NCBI RefSeq assembly: GCF_021654285.1
Contig: NZ_JAKFZS010000009.1
Span: forward strand, 62,001 to 126,000
Origin: Pseudoalteromonas luteoviolacea
Lineage (GTDB): Bacteria > Pseudomonadota > Gammaproteobacteria > Enterobacterales > Alteromonadaceae
Length of the DNA: 64,000 bases
Direction: 5' to 3'
Part shown: positions 16,627 through 25,111 of the stretch, in pieces
How the letters are laid out: every line of letters begins with the position of its first letter
Position numbering within the stretch: the first letter of the stretch is position 1
Program-made: the position numbers and the translations under genes
Notes under the pieces: model-generated
The model's input: the letters and a program-made list of their open reading frames with translations, nothing else
Database searches by the model: none
What the model was told of the DNA's origin: nothing

Positions 16627-18066
16627 ATGATGTTTACAGGGCGCCCATTAGATAAAAAAAATAAAGCAAAATATATTCAAATGGCAGAGCAAGTGCGCTC
16701 AGCAATTCAAAGCGGCCACATTAAGCCCGGTGAAAAGTTACCCTCAGCACGGGCTTTAGGTGAGCTGTTTTCTGTGAATCGTCATACGGTGATGAATGCA
16801 TTGCAAAACTTGGTTGCTGAAGGATGGTTGGTGTCTGAGTTACGAAAAGGCTATAAGGTTAATAGCCAATTGCCTATCGTGCATAGCACACAAGTCCATG
16901 AACAAGACGTGACATTTGAGCCTGTAACGCCAAAATTTGCTGCCGTCATGCCTAAACATCCATCACCGCCTTTAGAAGAATATACCTATAATTTTGCAGG
17001 TGGACTGCCGGATATTACGCAGTTTCCATTTGATGAGTTCAGGCGCAGTATCAATAAGGTATGTCGTAGTAGCAATGCCCATGCACTTCATTATCAAAAT
17101 GTGGCTGGAGAGCCCGAACTACGTACGCAGTTAAAAGCATACTTGCGCAAAGCGCGAGGACTACCCTGTGATGATGTACTGGTTTGTAATGGCTCACAGG
17201 AAGCCTTGTTTTTAACAGCGCAAGCGTTTTTGAACCCTGGTGAAGGGGTTGCAATGGAGTTACTTGGCTACCCGCCAGCTAGGCAAGCTTTTATGGCAGC
17301 AGGTGGCGTGATTTACGATATTAAACAAGATGAGCAGGGCTTGTGTGTTGAAGCCTTGGCGGAAGGTTTTGCCAGCTCGGCTATTCGCTTATTGTATTTA
17401 ACCCCGTTGCATCAATATCCCACCACACTCACTATGTCGGTTGCGAGAAGAATGGCGATATATAAGTTATGTGCACAGCACGGCGTTTTTATCATAGAAG
17501 ACGATTATGATCATGAATTTCACTACCGCTGTCCTCCACTTCAGCCAATGGCTGCGAATGATCCCGCGCAAATAGTGATTTACCTCTCGACCTTTTCGAA
17601 AATCATGTTCGCAGGTGCAAGGTTAGGCTATGTCACCGCAGCACCAGCTGTACTTGAGCAGCTTGTAGGACTGAAAAGGCTGATAAATCATAAGAATGAT
17701 GTGTTAATGCAGTTGGCCATTGCTGATTGGATGGCAACGGGCAACTTTGAAAGGCACCTGCGTCGAATGACTAAACTATATCAACAGCGGTGCGACTTGA
17801 TGGCACAAAAACTCGGTGATCTCAAAGAACAGGGATTTGATATTGAATTTAAACAACCAGATGGTGGGATGGCATTTTGGGTTGATTTAAAACGAGATAT
17901 ATCAGATTTACCAGCCAAGCTTGAGGAAGCAAAGATATTTGCGCACACTGAACAGGCGTTTTGCCACACTAAAATAGAAAGAGAAACACACATACGACTT
18001 GGCTTTGCAGGGCAAGAACCAGAGAGAATAACAGCAGGACTTGATGCGATTTTTGCGTTACTTTGA
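16627..18066 (+). CDS. MocR/PdxR-type regulator (GntR winged helix fused to aminotransferase domain)
   Basis: A 479-residue two-domain regulator. Residues 10-75 are a GntR-type winged helix (LPSARALGELFSVNRHTV). Residues 110-479 are a class I aminotransferase fold that binds pyridoxal phosphate and usually has a regulatory, not enzymatic, role. The PLP landmarks are YLSTFSKIMFAGARLGYV with the Schiff-base lysine, EDDYDHEFHY, and the C-terminal arginine in IRLGFAG. Divergent from the acetyltransferase/PaiB pair across 160 bases, it is the likely regulator of that pair, as many MocR proteins control the adjacent divergent unit. The effector cannot be named beyond PLP. Confidence 0.9.
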   Translation: MMFTGRPLDKKNKAKYIQMAEQVRSAIQSGHIKPGEKLPSARALGELFSVNRHTVMNALQNLVAEGWLVSELRKGYKVNSQLPIVHSTQVHEQDVTFEPVTPKFAAVMPKHPSPPLEEYTYNFAGGLPDITQFPFDEFRRSINKVCRSSNAHALHYQNVAGEPELRTQLKAYLRKARGLPCDDVLVCNGSQEALFLTAQAFLNPGEGVAMELLGYPPARQAFMAAGGVIYDIKQDEQGLCVEALAEGFASSAIRLLYLTPLHQYPTTLTMSVARRMAIYKLCAQHGVFIIEDDYDHEFHYRCPPLQPMAANDPAQIVIYLSTFSKIMFAGARLGYVTAAPAVLEQLVGLKRLINHKNDVLMQLAIADWMATGNFERHLRRMTKLYQQRCDLMAQKLGDLKEQGFDIEFKQPDGGMAFWVDLKRDISDLPAKLEEAKIFAHTEQAFCHTKIERETHIRLGFAGQEPERITAGLDAIFALL

Positions 18067-18132
18067 AGGGAAAAAAGGGTCCATGCCTAGACCCGGTATC
18101 GACATAGAATTGCATGTGTTTAAAAGGGAATA

Positions 18133-18327
18133 CTACTTTCTATCTGGCGCCCATGTGAGCTTGCCATTGATATTTGCGATATCATACTTGAGTCTGCTTT
18201 CAACCCAGCTACCATCTTCTTTTTGACATAATGCGATGATATAGCAATCTTCCTCGCCGGGAATGCCCTCAAAATGGATATTACGGCAGCTCAATTTATA
18301 AGATCCCGGGGGTGAAATGAACGACAT
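18133..18327 (-). CDS. Minimal cyanovirin-N-like (CVNH) protein
   Basis: A 64-residue protein whose sequence follows the CVNH repeat: GSYKLSCRNIHFEG, then an ALCQKEDGSW strand-turn, then LKYDIANINGKLTWAPD, matching the cyanovirin pattern of sC-N-i, L-a-C, dG and I-N-dG-L-W. Cyanovirin has two such repeats in about 100 residues; this gene has one, so a functional lectin would need a dimer or strand swap. Both cysteines of the repeat are kept. No signal peptide is visible, as in many CVNH proteins. Ribosome-binding GGAG lies about 10 bases before the start. Glycan (mannose) binding is inferred from the family only. Confidence 0.68.
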   Translation of the reverse strand: MSFISPPGSYKLSCRNIHFEGIPGEEDCYIIALCQKEDGSWVESRLKYDIANINGKLTWAPDRK

Positions 18328-18358
18328 ATCTCAAGTACTCCATTTATCTATATAACGA

Positions 18359-18382
18359 CACCATTGAGTTAACTTAATGGTG
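18359..18382. repeat. 24-base near-perfect palindrome
   Basis: CACCATT-G-AGTTAACT-T-AATGGTG reads the same on both strands apart from one central pair. It lies between the histidine-phosphatase stop and the CVNH-like start, both leftward. It could be a dyad operator of the small gene or a stem-loop ending the phosphatase transcript; no U-tract supports the latter. Confidence 0.4.
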
Positions 18383-18464
18383 CCACAACGTGATGTGAGT
18401 ATTATATTGAGATTGTGCCTGTATAAACATTACACATTATTACACGGCAACAGAGTGTGGGGAG

Positions 18465-18938
18465 CTACTGATCTGAACTATTGATTGTTAGCTTCGCGGC
18501 TTTTTCTTCAAAAGTAACGACAAAGACTTTGTCAAATTCGTCTTCAGCAATACTCACATCTCTCTCAGTGAGTAGCTTTATAAGCTCAGGAGTCGTATTA
18601 CTGTGACCTGCAACAACAATGGTGCCAGTTTGCTTTTTAAGCATATGAGCGAATGCTTCAAGGTTACCGGCATCATACAATGAAATATGTGTATCAATGA
18701 GATCTGCCAGTGGGGCGAGTGTTGCTTTAGTACGATTGTAATTAGTTGAATAAAGTTTAGTGGGCTCATAAGGCAGCATCATTTGCGCTATGATTTGAGC
18801 ACGTTTAATTCCCTGCTGAGTTAAACTCGGATCGACACCTTTTTGTTTTTCGGCATGGCGAACCAGTATGATATTTTCCGGCATCGCTATGCTTGAAAAG
18901 CTCAGCAAAAAAGCGATTATTATAATAAGAGTACGCAT
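18465..18938 (-). CDS. Periplasmic histidine phosphatase (SixA/phosphoglycerate-mutase superfamily)
   Basis: A 157-residue protein with a signal peptide (hydrophobic 4-17, cleavage near IAM-PE). The histidine phosphatase signature is VRHAEK with R27 and the phospho-accepting H28. The second half supplies the STNYNRTKAT arginine and the VAGHSNTTPEL histidine. It is the short SixA-like type, but export makes action on a cytoplasmic phosphorelay unlikely; a periplasmic phosphate ester or polyphosphate substrate is more plausible. Its promoter region is shared with the divergent efflux operon and contains that operon's enhancer sites. Confidence 0.85.
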   Translation of the reverse strand: MRTLIIIIAFLLSFSSIAMPENIILVRHAEKQKGVDPSLTQQGIKRAQIIAQMMLPYEPTKLYSTNYNRTKATLAPLADLIDTHISLYDAGNLEAFAHMLKKQTGTIVVAGHSNTTPELIKLLTERDVSIAEDEFDKVFVVTFEEKAAKLTINSSDQ

Positions 18939-19050
18939 CGGGCTTCCTGTCAGTTTTTCTATTTACTACTATATCTTGTTCTTGTTCTAACTGCACCTTT
19001 AGTATCTTACATCTATTGCTACGCCATAAATTTATCGTATTACACCAACC

Positions 19051-19084
19051 TGTCCGCTGCGGACACATTTTCTGTCCGCGGACG
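19051..19084 (+). promoter_or_regulatory. Tandem palindromic enhancer sites upstream of the efflux operon
   Basis: TGTCCGC-T-GCGGACA (19051-19065) is a perfect dyad, followed by TGTCCGCGGACG (19073-19084), a compressed version with the same GTCCGC/GCGGAC halves. Their centres are about 20 bases, two helical turns, apart and roughly 75-95 bases before the predicted sigma-54 start. This is the arrangement expected for an NtrC-type activator; the response regulator encoded at 23780 is the obvious ligand. Confidence 0.75.
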
Positions 19085-19125
19085 CTTTTAAATAACAATA
19101 ATAATTTAAAACTCTTAATATTCAA

Positions 19126-19141
19126 TGGCTTAATTTTGGCA
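19126..19141 (+). promoter_or_regulatory. Candidate sigma-54 promoter of the efflux operon
   Basis: TGGCTTAATTTTGGCA places the invariant GG (19127-19128) and GC (19139-19140) at the correct 10-base spacing for sigma-54. Other consensus positions are only partly matched. The start would be near 19152, 36 bases before the ATG. An overlapping TGGCATG at 19137 lacks the GC element. Confidence 0.6.
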
Positions 19142-19187
19142 TGTTATTGGTATTACTTGGTCCACTAGGATAAAGCGAGAGGCTAAG

Positions 19188-20447
19188 ATGATTAAAGATA
19201 CCAGTGGACAGGATCAATATATGCTGGAGCGCAGAGCATTTTTTCAGCGCAAGTCAGTGTGGGGTGGTGCGATACTAATCGTGCTCCTATTAACATTTTT
19301 GTGGGTATTTATGTCGCCACAAGCGCAGCGTTCTGTAGATAAAGGGCTGCTTGATATTGCAACTGTTGAAGTCGGTAAATTAACACGGGAAATTGGTGCC
19401 CATGGGCGCATAGTTGCAGCACATGCACCAACTGTATATAGCCCAGAAGTCGGCGTGACGACTTTGCATGTCAGCGCTGGTGATAACGTTAAAGCGGGGC
19501 AGCTTGTTGCACACATACACAGTCCAGAGCTGAGCAGTGAACTCAAACAGCAAGAGTCTGAACTATCACGTCTTGAAAGTGAGTGGCAGAGGCAGCAACT
19601 AGAAGCGCGTCGTCAAGCGCTGACGCTTGAGAAGTCTCTTGATTTAGCAAAAGTGTCGCTTGAGGCTGCCGAGCGTGAAAACCGCCGTGCTCAACTGTCA
19701 ATTCAATCTAGCTTAATTAGCCAGATTGACTTAGAGCAAGCGCAAGACGATTACGCAAAAGCAAAAGTTAACTTCTCTCATGCGCAAAAAGAAGCGGAAA
19801 TAGGCAGCGATACACTCAAGTTTGAACTGGCTTCTGCGAAGAGCCGTTTTGAGAGACAAGCGCTGGTGGTAGAGGAAGTAAAACGACGCGTCAACAATTT
19901 ACAAGTGCGCGCAACCGTGGATGGCATCGTAGGTAATTTGCTGGTGCAAAATAAAGCCGCAGTCAGCCAAAACCAATCCTTGATGACATTAGTCGACCTG
20001 TCCGCTTATGAAGCTGAACTGAGAGTACCAGAAAGTTATGCCAATGAGCTGGGGCTAGAAATGGCCGTGCTTATGCGAGTTGGGGCAACAGAGTTTGTTG
20101 GTCAACTGAGTGCTATCTCGCCTGAAGTGAGCGACCGCGAAGTCACAGCAAGAGTTAAGTTCACCAATCAAGATATTACAGGCATTCGCCAAAACCAGCG
20201 TGTGCATGCCCGTATTCAATTAGAAAATAAAGAAAACGTACTGAAAGTCAGGCGTGGCCCATTTTTAAATAATGGCGGCTATTTCGCGTATCGATTGCGC
20301 GACAATTTTGCTCAAAAGGTTGAAATATCAACAGGTTCAAGCAGTTTAAAAGACATTGAGATCACCACTGGTCTACAAGAAGGTGACGAAATCATCATCT
20401 CTGGCTATGATGCGTTCAGCAATGCTGACTCAGTGCTAATTAGATAA
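19188..20447 (+). CDS. Periplasmic adaptor (HlyD/MacA-type membrane-fusion protein) of an ABC system
   Basis: A 419-residue membrane-fusion protein. One N-terminal transmembrane helix (about 24-42) anchors it. It continues with a split lipoyl domain (HGRIVAAHAPTVYSPEVG and later VRATVDGIVGNLLVQNK), a long coiled-coil hairpin (about 115-225) and beta-barrel and membrane-proximal domains. Such adaptors bridge an inner-membrane transporter to an outer-membrane TolC-type channel. It heads a four-gene operon with an ATPase and two permeases, behind the sigma-54 promoter. No outer-membrane channel gene is nearby. It lacks the MacA lipobox. Confidence 0.9.
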   Translation: MIKDTSGQDQYMLERRAFFQRKSVWGGAILIVLLLTFLWVFMSPQAQRSVDKGLLDIATVEVGKLTREIGAHGRIVAAHAPTVYSPEVGVTTLHVSAGDNVKAGQLVAHIHSPELSSELKQQESELSRLESEWQRQQLEARRQALTLEKSLDLAKVSLEAAERENRRAQLSIQSSLISQIDLEQAQDDYAKAKVNFSHAQKEAEIGSDTLKFELASAKSRFERQALVVEEVKRRVNNLQVRATVDGIVGNLLVQNKAAVSQNQSLMTLVDLSAYEAELRVPESYANELGLEMAVLMRVGATEFVGQLSAISPEVSDREVTARVKFTNQDITGIRQNQRVHARIQLENKENVLKVRRGPFLNNGGYFAYRLRDNFAQKVEISTGSSSLKDIEITTGLQEGDEIIISGYDAFSNADSVLIR

Positions 20448-20465
20448 AAATAAAGGAAACATATC

Positions 20466-21188
20466 ATGCTACACATGCAAAATATTGGAAAGTTATACCA
20501 AACTGAAATGGTTCAAACACAGGCACTGAGAGAGTTTAATTTAACCGTTGAAGAAGGCGAGTTTATTGCAGTTACTGGGCCATCAGGTTCTGGTAAAACA
20601 ACGTTTTTGAATATTGCAGGTCTCTTAGAGCCTTACTCATCAGGTCAATATACCTTAGATGGCATTGATATCGGTAAACTCAATGATAATCAACGCTCAG
20701 ATTTACGTAATCAAAAAATAGGGTTTATTTTTCAGGGTTTTAATCTAATTCCCGATCTGGATTTATTTGAAAACATTGAAGTGCCACTGCGTTATCGCGG
20801 CATTAAAGCCAAGGAGCGCAAAAAGCGTGTTGAACAATGCCTCGAGCAAGTGGGGCTAGCAGGTCGAGCGCGTCATTTACCTCAGCAGCTCTCTGGTGGG
20901 CAACAGCAGCGTGTTGCAATTGCACGAGCATTGGCAGGAGAGCCGCGTTTTTTACTCGCCGATGAACCAACAGGTAACCTCGATAGCTTAATGGCAAGGC
21001 AAGTCATGACATTGCTTGAAGAGTTAAATCAAGCCGGTACCACCATTGTGATGGTGACGCACGACCAAGAGCTTGCTAGAAGAACACCGCGAAATATTCA
21101 GATTGTAGACGGGCAGGTTGCTGACTTTACGCTTTATCAAGGTGGACATGTGGCTCGCGAGACAATCAACAAAACGGTAGGGGCTTAA
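20466..21188 (+). CDS. ABC transporter ATP-binding protein (LolD/MacB-type)
   Basis: A 240-residue ATPase. Walker A is [12 protein letters not shown] (about 38-49), the Q-loop follows in [10 protein letters not shown], the signature is [15 protein letters not shown], Walker B is [13 protein letters not shown] and the switch histidine is in VTHDQEL. The sequence belongs to the LolD/MacB/FtsE group, which drives type VII (mechanotransmission) ABC systems, not classical importers. It lies 18 bases after the adaptor gene and is followed at once by the first permease. It is a separate polypeptide, whereas in MacB the ATPase is fused to the permease. Confidence 0.94.
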   Translation: MLHMQNIGKLYQTEMVQTQALREFNLTVEEGEFIAVTGPSGSGKTTFLNIAGLLEPYSSGQYTLDGIDIGKLNDNQRSDLRNQKIGFIFQGFNLIPDLDLFENIEVPLRYRGIKAKERKKRVEQCLEQVGLAGRARHLPQQLSGGQQQRVAIARALAGEPRFLLADEPTGNLDSLMARQVMTLLEELNQAGTTIVMVTHDQELARRTPRNIQIVDGQVADFTLYQGGHVARETINKTVGA

Positions 21189-21189
21189 T

Positions 21190-22503
21190 ATGTTGCTACA
21201 CTATTGCGATCTGGCTTGGCGAAATATCAAGCAAACGCCGTTTGTCAGCATGTTGATGATCATCGCTATTGGTATTGGTATCGGCGTGACTATGACGACA
21301 CTCTCCGTTTATCACATGATGAGTGCAGACCCTATTGCACACAAAAGTGACAAATTACACGCTGTACAATTGCAAGTACTAGATGACGGCTATACATGGC
21401 GGACAGAAGATGACGTGCCTTTGCAGTTAACTTATCCGGATGCCAAATATTTACTCGAAAACTCACCGCTGGAAAAACGCGTCGCCATGGTCAAGTCCGG
21501 CGCTGCTGTGCACACTGACAGACCTGACAGTGTGCCCTTTATACAGGGTTTACGGGTAACCAGTCGCCACTTTTTTGAACTGTTTGATGTGCCTTTTTTA
21601 CATGGCAATGTATGGAGTGAGTCTCAAAGTGAGCAAGCTGCGCTGGTTGCTGTGATAAGTGACGATCTCGCAAACAAGCTGTTTGGAAAAACAGATGTGC
21701 TTGGAGAGTCAATATATTTAGGTGAACGCCTACATGAAGTGGTTGGCGTAATAAAAGCTTGGCAGCCCGCAGTTAAATTCTACGATGTAAATAATGATCC
21801 TTTTGAAGCATCGGAGCAAGTATTTGTGCCTTTTACTCATATCGAAGCGTACAAGGTGCCAAGCTGGGGCAACACCAATGGCTGGAAAAGTGAGGATATT
21901 GATTCATTTGAGGACTTTTTAAACTCGGAAAACGTATGGTTGCAATTTTGGGTCGAGTTTGATTCAGAATCGCAAAAGCGGATGTATGGGCAATTCGTCA
22001 TGGATTATATGACAGAGCAGCAAAAGCTTGGCCGATTCAATAGAAAGGCGCTTGATTACAATCTTAAAACGGTACCGCAGTGGCTGGAATATAACCATGT
22101 AGTCAGCTCAGACAATAAAATCCTTGTTGGTTTGAGCTTTATGTTTTTGGCTGTGTGCGTCGCCAATATTTTAGGTCTGTTGCTGGCAAAATTTATGAAA
22201 CGCGCACCGGATGCAGGGGTTAGACGTGCACTTGGTGCCAGTAAAACACAGATATTTAGTCAGCATTTAGTTGAGGTCGCATTACTTGGACTGCTTGGCT
22301 CGATTGTAGGGGTATTGCTGGCCCAAGTCGGCCTTGCTGGCATTCGAGGTACTATGAGCGGGTATGACTTAATCGCGATAATGGATTGGAAAATGCTGCT
22401 GGTTGCTCCAGTTATCTCCATCTTAGCTTGCTTAATTGCAGGGTTATTTCCAGCTTGGGTGGTGTGTAAAACCTCTCCAGCAACACATTTAAAAGTACAG
22501 TAA
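21190..22503 (+). CDS. FtsX-like ABC permease 1
   Basis: A 437-residue inner-membrane permease of the MacB/FtsX type. One transmembrane helix near the N-terminus (about 20-43) is followed by a large periplasmic MacB_PCD-like domain (about 45-310) and three helices in the C-terminal FtsX domain (about 315-340, 370-395, 405-428), with the RRALGASKTQIF coupling segment. It starts one base after the ATPase stop. It is about 15% identical in feel to its neighbour, with which it presumably forms a heterodimer driven by the shared ATPase. Confidence 0.9.
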   Translation: MLLHYCDLAWRNIKQTPFVSMLMIIAIGIGIGVTMTTLSVYHMMSADPIAHKSDKLHAVQLQVLDDGYTWRTEDDVPLQLTYPDAKYLLENSPLEKRVAMVKSGAAVHTDRPDSVPFIQGLRVTSRHFFELFDVPFLHGNVWSESQSEQAALVAVISDDLANKLFGKTDVLGESIYLGERLHEVVGVIKAWQPAVKFYDVNNDPFEASEQVFVPFTHIEAYKVPSWGNTNGWKSEDIDSFEDFLNSENVWLQFWVEFDSESQKRMYGQFVMDYMTEQQKLGRFNRKALDYNLKTVPQWLEYNHVVSSDNKILVGLSFMFLAVCVANILGLLLAKFMKRAPDAGVRRALGASKTQIFSQHLVEVALLGLLGSIVGVLLAQVGLAGIRGTMSGYDLIAIMDWKMLLVAPVISILACLIAGLFPAWVVCKTSPATHLKVQ

Positions 22504-22516
22504 AGGAGTGCGGAAT

Positions 22517-23719
22517 ATGTCAGAAATTAAACCGATATTAAGTGCATTAAAGCGCTCTAAAACAGGGGCGATATTGTTAGTATTACAAATCGCAATTACG
22601 CTTGCACTGGTCAGTAATGCGATGTCGATTGTGTTCGACAGATTGGAAAAGATGAATCAGCAAACGGGTTACGATGAGCAAAGTATTATTTCATACCTTG
22701 TTGTGACGTATGATAAGCGCATTGATAAGGCAAAGCAGTTTGATGAAGATATTCAAAAATTAAAAGATCTACCTGGGGTGATAGAGGCGTTGGCGGTGAG
22801 TTCGGTGCCATTGACTCGAAGCGGCGGGGCTTGGGCGCTCAGTACGGATCCTGATGAACTCAAAGGTAAGTCTGTGGACTCAGGGTACCTCTATGGCAAT
22901 CATACCTTGGTCGGTGCTCTGGGGCTTGAGGTAACTGAAGGTCGCAACTTTACCGAAAACGACGTTGTGTATGATAGAAAAAAAGAGTATCCAACCGTTG
23001 CTATTGTGAGCAGAGCTGTGGCCAATGCGCTATTTGGGGAAGGCAAGGGTTTAAACGAAACCATATATAGTGGCAACAATGCGGCTAAAGTTATCGGCAT
23101 TATTGATACCATTAAAAGTCAGTGGCCTAAATCAAACATTGCCGACAATTTGGTGCTTCTACCATTGCAAGACAGCACGGCATATCAGAAGTTTGTTGTT
23201 AAGACAACAGAGCACCAACGTGCAGAAGTCATGAACAAGATTGAACCTCTGCTATTGGAATTAAGTCGTGGACGCGTGGTTATGGATGTTAAAGCACTGG
23301 ATAAATCAAAAGCCGATACCTATGCCAGTGATAGGTTGATGATCAAGATGCTTATCTCGATAGTGGTCTTTTTAGGGGTCATTACGGCACTCGGTATTTT
23401 TGGCCTAACACATTTTAATATCAGCAAGCGCACCAAACAGATAGGTACAAGGCGTGCGTTAGGCGCTCGAAAATCAACCATCTTCAAGCATTTTTTATTG
23501 GAGAATATGGTGGTGACTTCGCTTGGTATGCTGATAGGTGTAATTGGGGCATTGTTACTTGGACGAAAGTTAATGGGTATTTATGATGTGCCACCTCTCG
23601 AGAATATGTCTATTTTATTAACTGCAATTGCGATGATAGTGATGAGCTTAATTGCTGTGCTTTTACCAGCTCAGCGTGCGGCGAACATTTCGCCTAGTGT
23701 CGCGACACGCAGTATTTAG
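22517..23719 (+). CDS. FtsX-like ABC permease 2
   Basis: A 400-residue permease with the same architecture as the previous gene: an N-terminal helix (about 18-38), a periplasmic domain and three C-terminal helices, including the RRALGARKSTIFKHFLLEN coupling segment. I chose ATG 22517, which has AAGGAG 8 bases upstream; a GTG at 22508 would sit on the ribosome-binding site. It is the last gene of the operon. Systems with two separate FtsX permeases, one ATPase and an adaptor are common in Alteromonadales and are thought to export peptides, antibiotics or lipids; no substrate can be assigned. Confidence 0.9.
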   Translation: MSEIKPILSALKRSKTGAILLVLQIAITLALVSNAMSIVFDRLEKMNQQTGYDEQSIISYLVVTYDKRIDKAKQFDEDIQKLKDLPGVIEALAVSSVPLTRSGGAWALSTDPDELKGKSVDSGYLYGNHTLVGALGLEVTEGRNFTENDVVYDRKKEYPTVAIVSRAVANALFGEGKGLNETIYSGNNAAKVIGIIDTIKSQWPKSNIADNLVLLPLQDSTAYQKFVVKTTEHQRAEVMNKIEPLLLELSRGRVVMDVKALDKSKADTYASDRLMIKMLISIVVFLGVITALGIFGLTHFNISKRTKQIGTRRALGARKSTIFKHFLLENMVVTSLGMLIGVIGALLLGRKLMGIYDVPPLENMSILLTAIAMIVMSLIAVLLPAQRAANISPSVATRSI

Positions 23720-23734
23720 AGTAAAGACGGAGCG

Positions 23735-23768
23735 TATTATGTTACACTCATTGGGGTGTAACATAATA
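23735..23768. promoter_or_regulatory. 13-bp inverted repeat in the promoter of the two-component genes
   Basis: TATTATGTTACAC (23735-23747) and GTGTAACATAATA (23756-23768) are perfect complements around an 8-base spacer, ending 11 bases before the response-regulator ATG. The stem is AT-rich with no U-tract, so an operator is more likely than a terminator of the permease operon. It differs from the TGTCCGC enhancer sites, so a second regulator may be involved. Confidence 0.5.
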
Positions 23769-23779
23769 AAAATAAGCAC

Positions 23780-25111
23780 ATGGATAAAATACTGATCATT
23801 GATGATAATCCTGCGGTTTTGCAGTCATTGTCACTACTTTTTGAATTACATGACTATCAAGTTGCGCTTGCTTCATCTCCTTTTGAAGCAGAGCAAATTG
23901 TGCGTTACCAGCGCATTGATTTAGCTATTCAAGACATGAACTTTTCTGCGGATACGACCTCAGGTGAAGAAGGCAAAGCGCTGTTTTATCAGCTTCGCGC
24001 TATCAATCCTAATTTGCCCATTATTCTATTAACTGCGTGGACAGAGCTAGAGATGGCCATTTCCTTAGTTAAGGCAGGCGCTGCGGACTATCTTGCAAAG
24101 CCTTGGAATGACGAAAAGCTGCTGATAAGCGTTGCTAACCTCATCGCACTTGGAAAAGCTAATCAAGATAGTCAACAGCTGCACCGTCAAGAGCAAGAGC
24201 GATCAAACTTTAACGCAGATGCGCAACTATGCGGCTTAATTTATAAAAGCGTTGCGATGCAGCGCGCTGTTGAAATGGCACTGCAAGTGGCCAAGTCGGA
24301 TGTGTCGGTGCTTATTACGGGCGCAAATGGCAGTGGTAAAGAAAAGGTAGCCGAAATAATTCAGGCAAACTCTCGACTAGTCAATCAGCCTTTTATTCGC
24401 GTAAACGCTGGGGCTTTACCTGATAGCCTGATTGAAGCTGAATTATTTGGCGCAGAAGCGGGCGCTTATACGGGAGCGAATAAGCAGCGCATAGGTCGAT
24501 TTGAAGCCGCCGATGGCGGTACGTTATTCCTAGATGAGATTGGTAACTTACCGCTCTCAGGTCAAATGAAGCTACTTCGTGTGCTGCAAACAGGCGAGTT
24601 TGAGCGGCTTGGCTCGGTTGAAACACGCAAAGTAAATGTACGTGTTATATCGGCAACCAATGCGCAATTATTGAATGATATTGCCGCTGGGCGTTTTCGT
24701 GAAGATTTATATTATCGCTTAAATGTGATTGAAATTAACTTACCAAATTTAAAGCAAAGAACCGATGACATCATTCCCTTGGTGCACCATTTTTTACCAC
24801 AGAGAGCATTGTCATTGAGTGCAGAAAAAGCGCTTTGTGCGCACAGTTGGCCGGGTAATGTGAGAGAACTTGAAAATGCCTGTAAGCGCGCAGGCGTATT
24901 AAAGCCGCAAGGTGAGTTAGATGCCGCAGATTTTGGGCTTACTCAAGTTAAGACACAGACTACGCAGATACATAATAACGAGCCTTCAAAGCAAGAATTA
25001 CAGCAGGCAATGCATCAATGCGAAGGGGTGATAGCCAAGGTCGCGAGACAGTTTGGAATGAGCCGCCAAGCCTTATATCGGCGTTTGCAAAAGCACGGAA
25101 TCGACTATTAA
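23780..25111 (+). CDS. NtrC-family sigma-54 response regulator
   Basis: A 443-residue enhancer-binding protein. Residues 1-125 are a receiver with D8/D9, phospho-acceptor D52 and K107. Residues 155-385 are the AAA+ domain, with Walker A GANGSGKE, the sigma-54-contacting loop GAYTGA (variant of GAFTGA) and Walker [11 protein letters not shown]. Residues 395-443 are a Fis-type helix-turn-helix (VARQFGMSRQALYRRLQKHG). It directly follows the efflux operon and overlaps the kinase gene by one base (TAATG). Its likely targets are the TGTCCGC-type dyads before the adaptor gene. The Y-for-F change in the GAFTGA loop is known in functional relatives. Confidence 0.92.
   Translation: MDKILIIDDNPAVLQSLSLLFELHDYQVALASSPFEAEQIVRYQRIDLAIQDMNFSADTTSGEEGKALFYQLRAINPNLPIILLTAWTELEMAISLVKAGAADYLAKPWNDEKLLISVANLIALGKANQDSQQLHRQEQERSNFNADAQLCGLIYKSVAMQRAVEMALQVAKSDVSVLITGANGSGKEKVAEIIQANSRLVNQPFIRVNAGALPDSLIEAELFGAEAGAYTGANKQRIGRFEAADGGTLFLDEIGNLPLSGQMKLLRVLQTGEFERLGSVETRKVNVRVISATNAQLLNDIAAGRFREDLYYRLNVIEINLPNLKQRTDDIIPLVHHFLPQRALSLSAEKALCAHSWPGNVRELENACKRAGVLKPQGELDAADFGLTQVKTQTTQIHNNEPSKQELQQAMHQCEGVIAKVARQFGMSRQALYRRLQKHGIDY

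Noticed and set aside
19137..19152. Overlapping TGGCATG-type sigma-54 promoter
   Set aside because: The GC element at the required spacing is missing (GT), whereas the site at 19126 has both invariant pairs.
19188..23719. MacAB macrolide pump
   Set aside because: ATPase and permease are separate and there are two permeases, unlike MacB; only the general class is supported.
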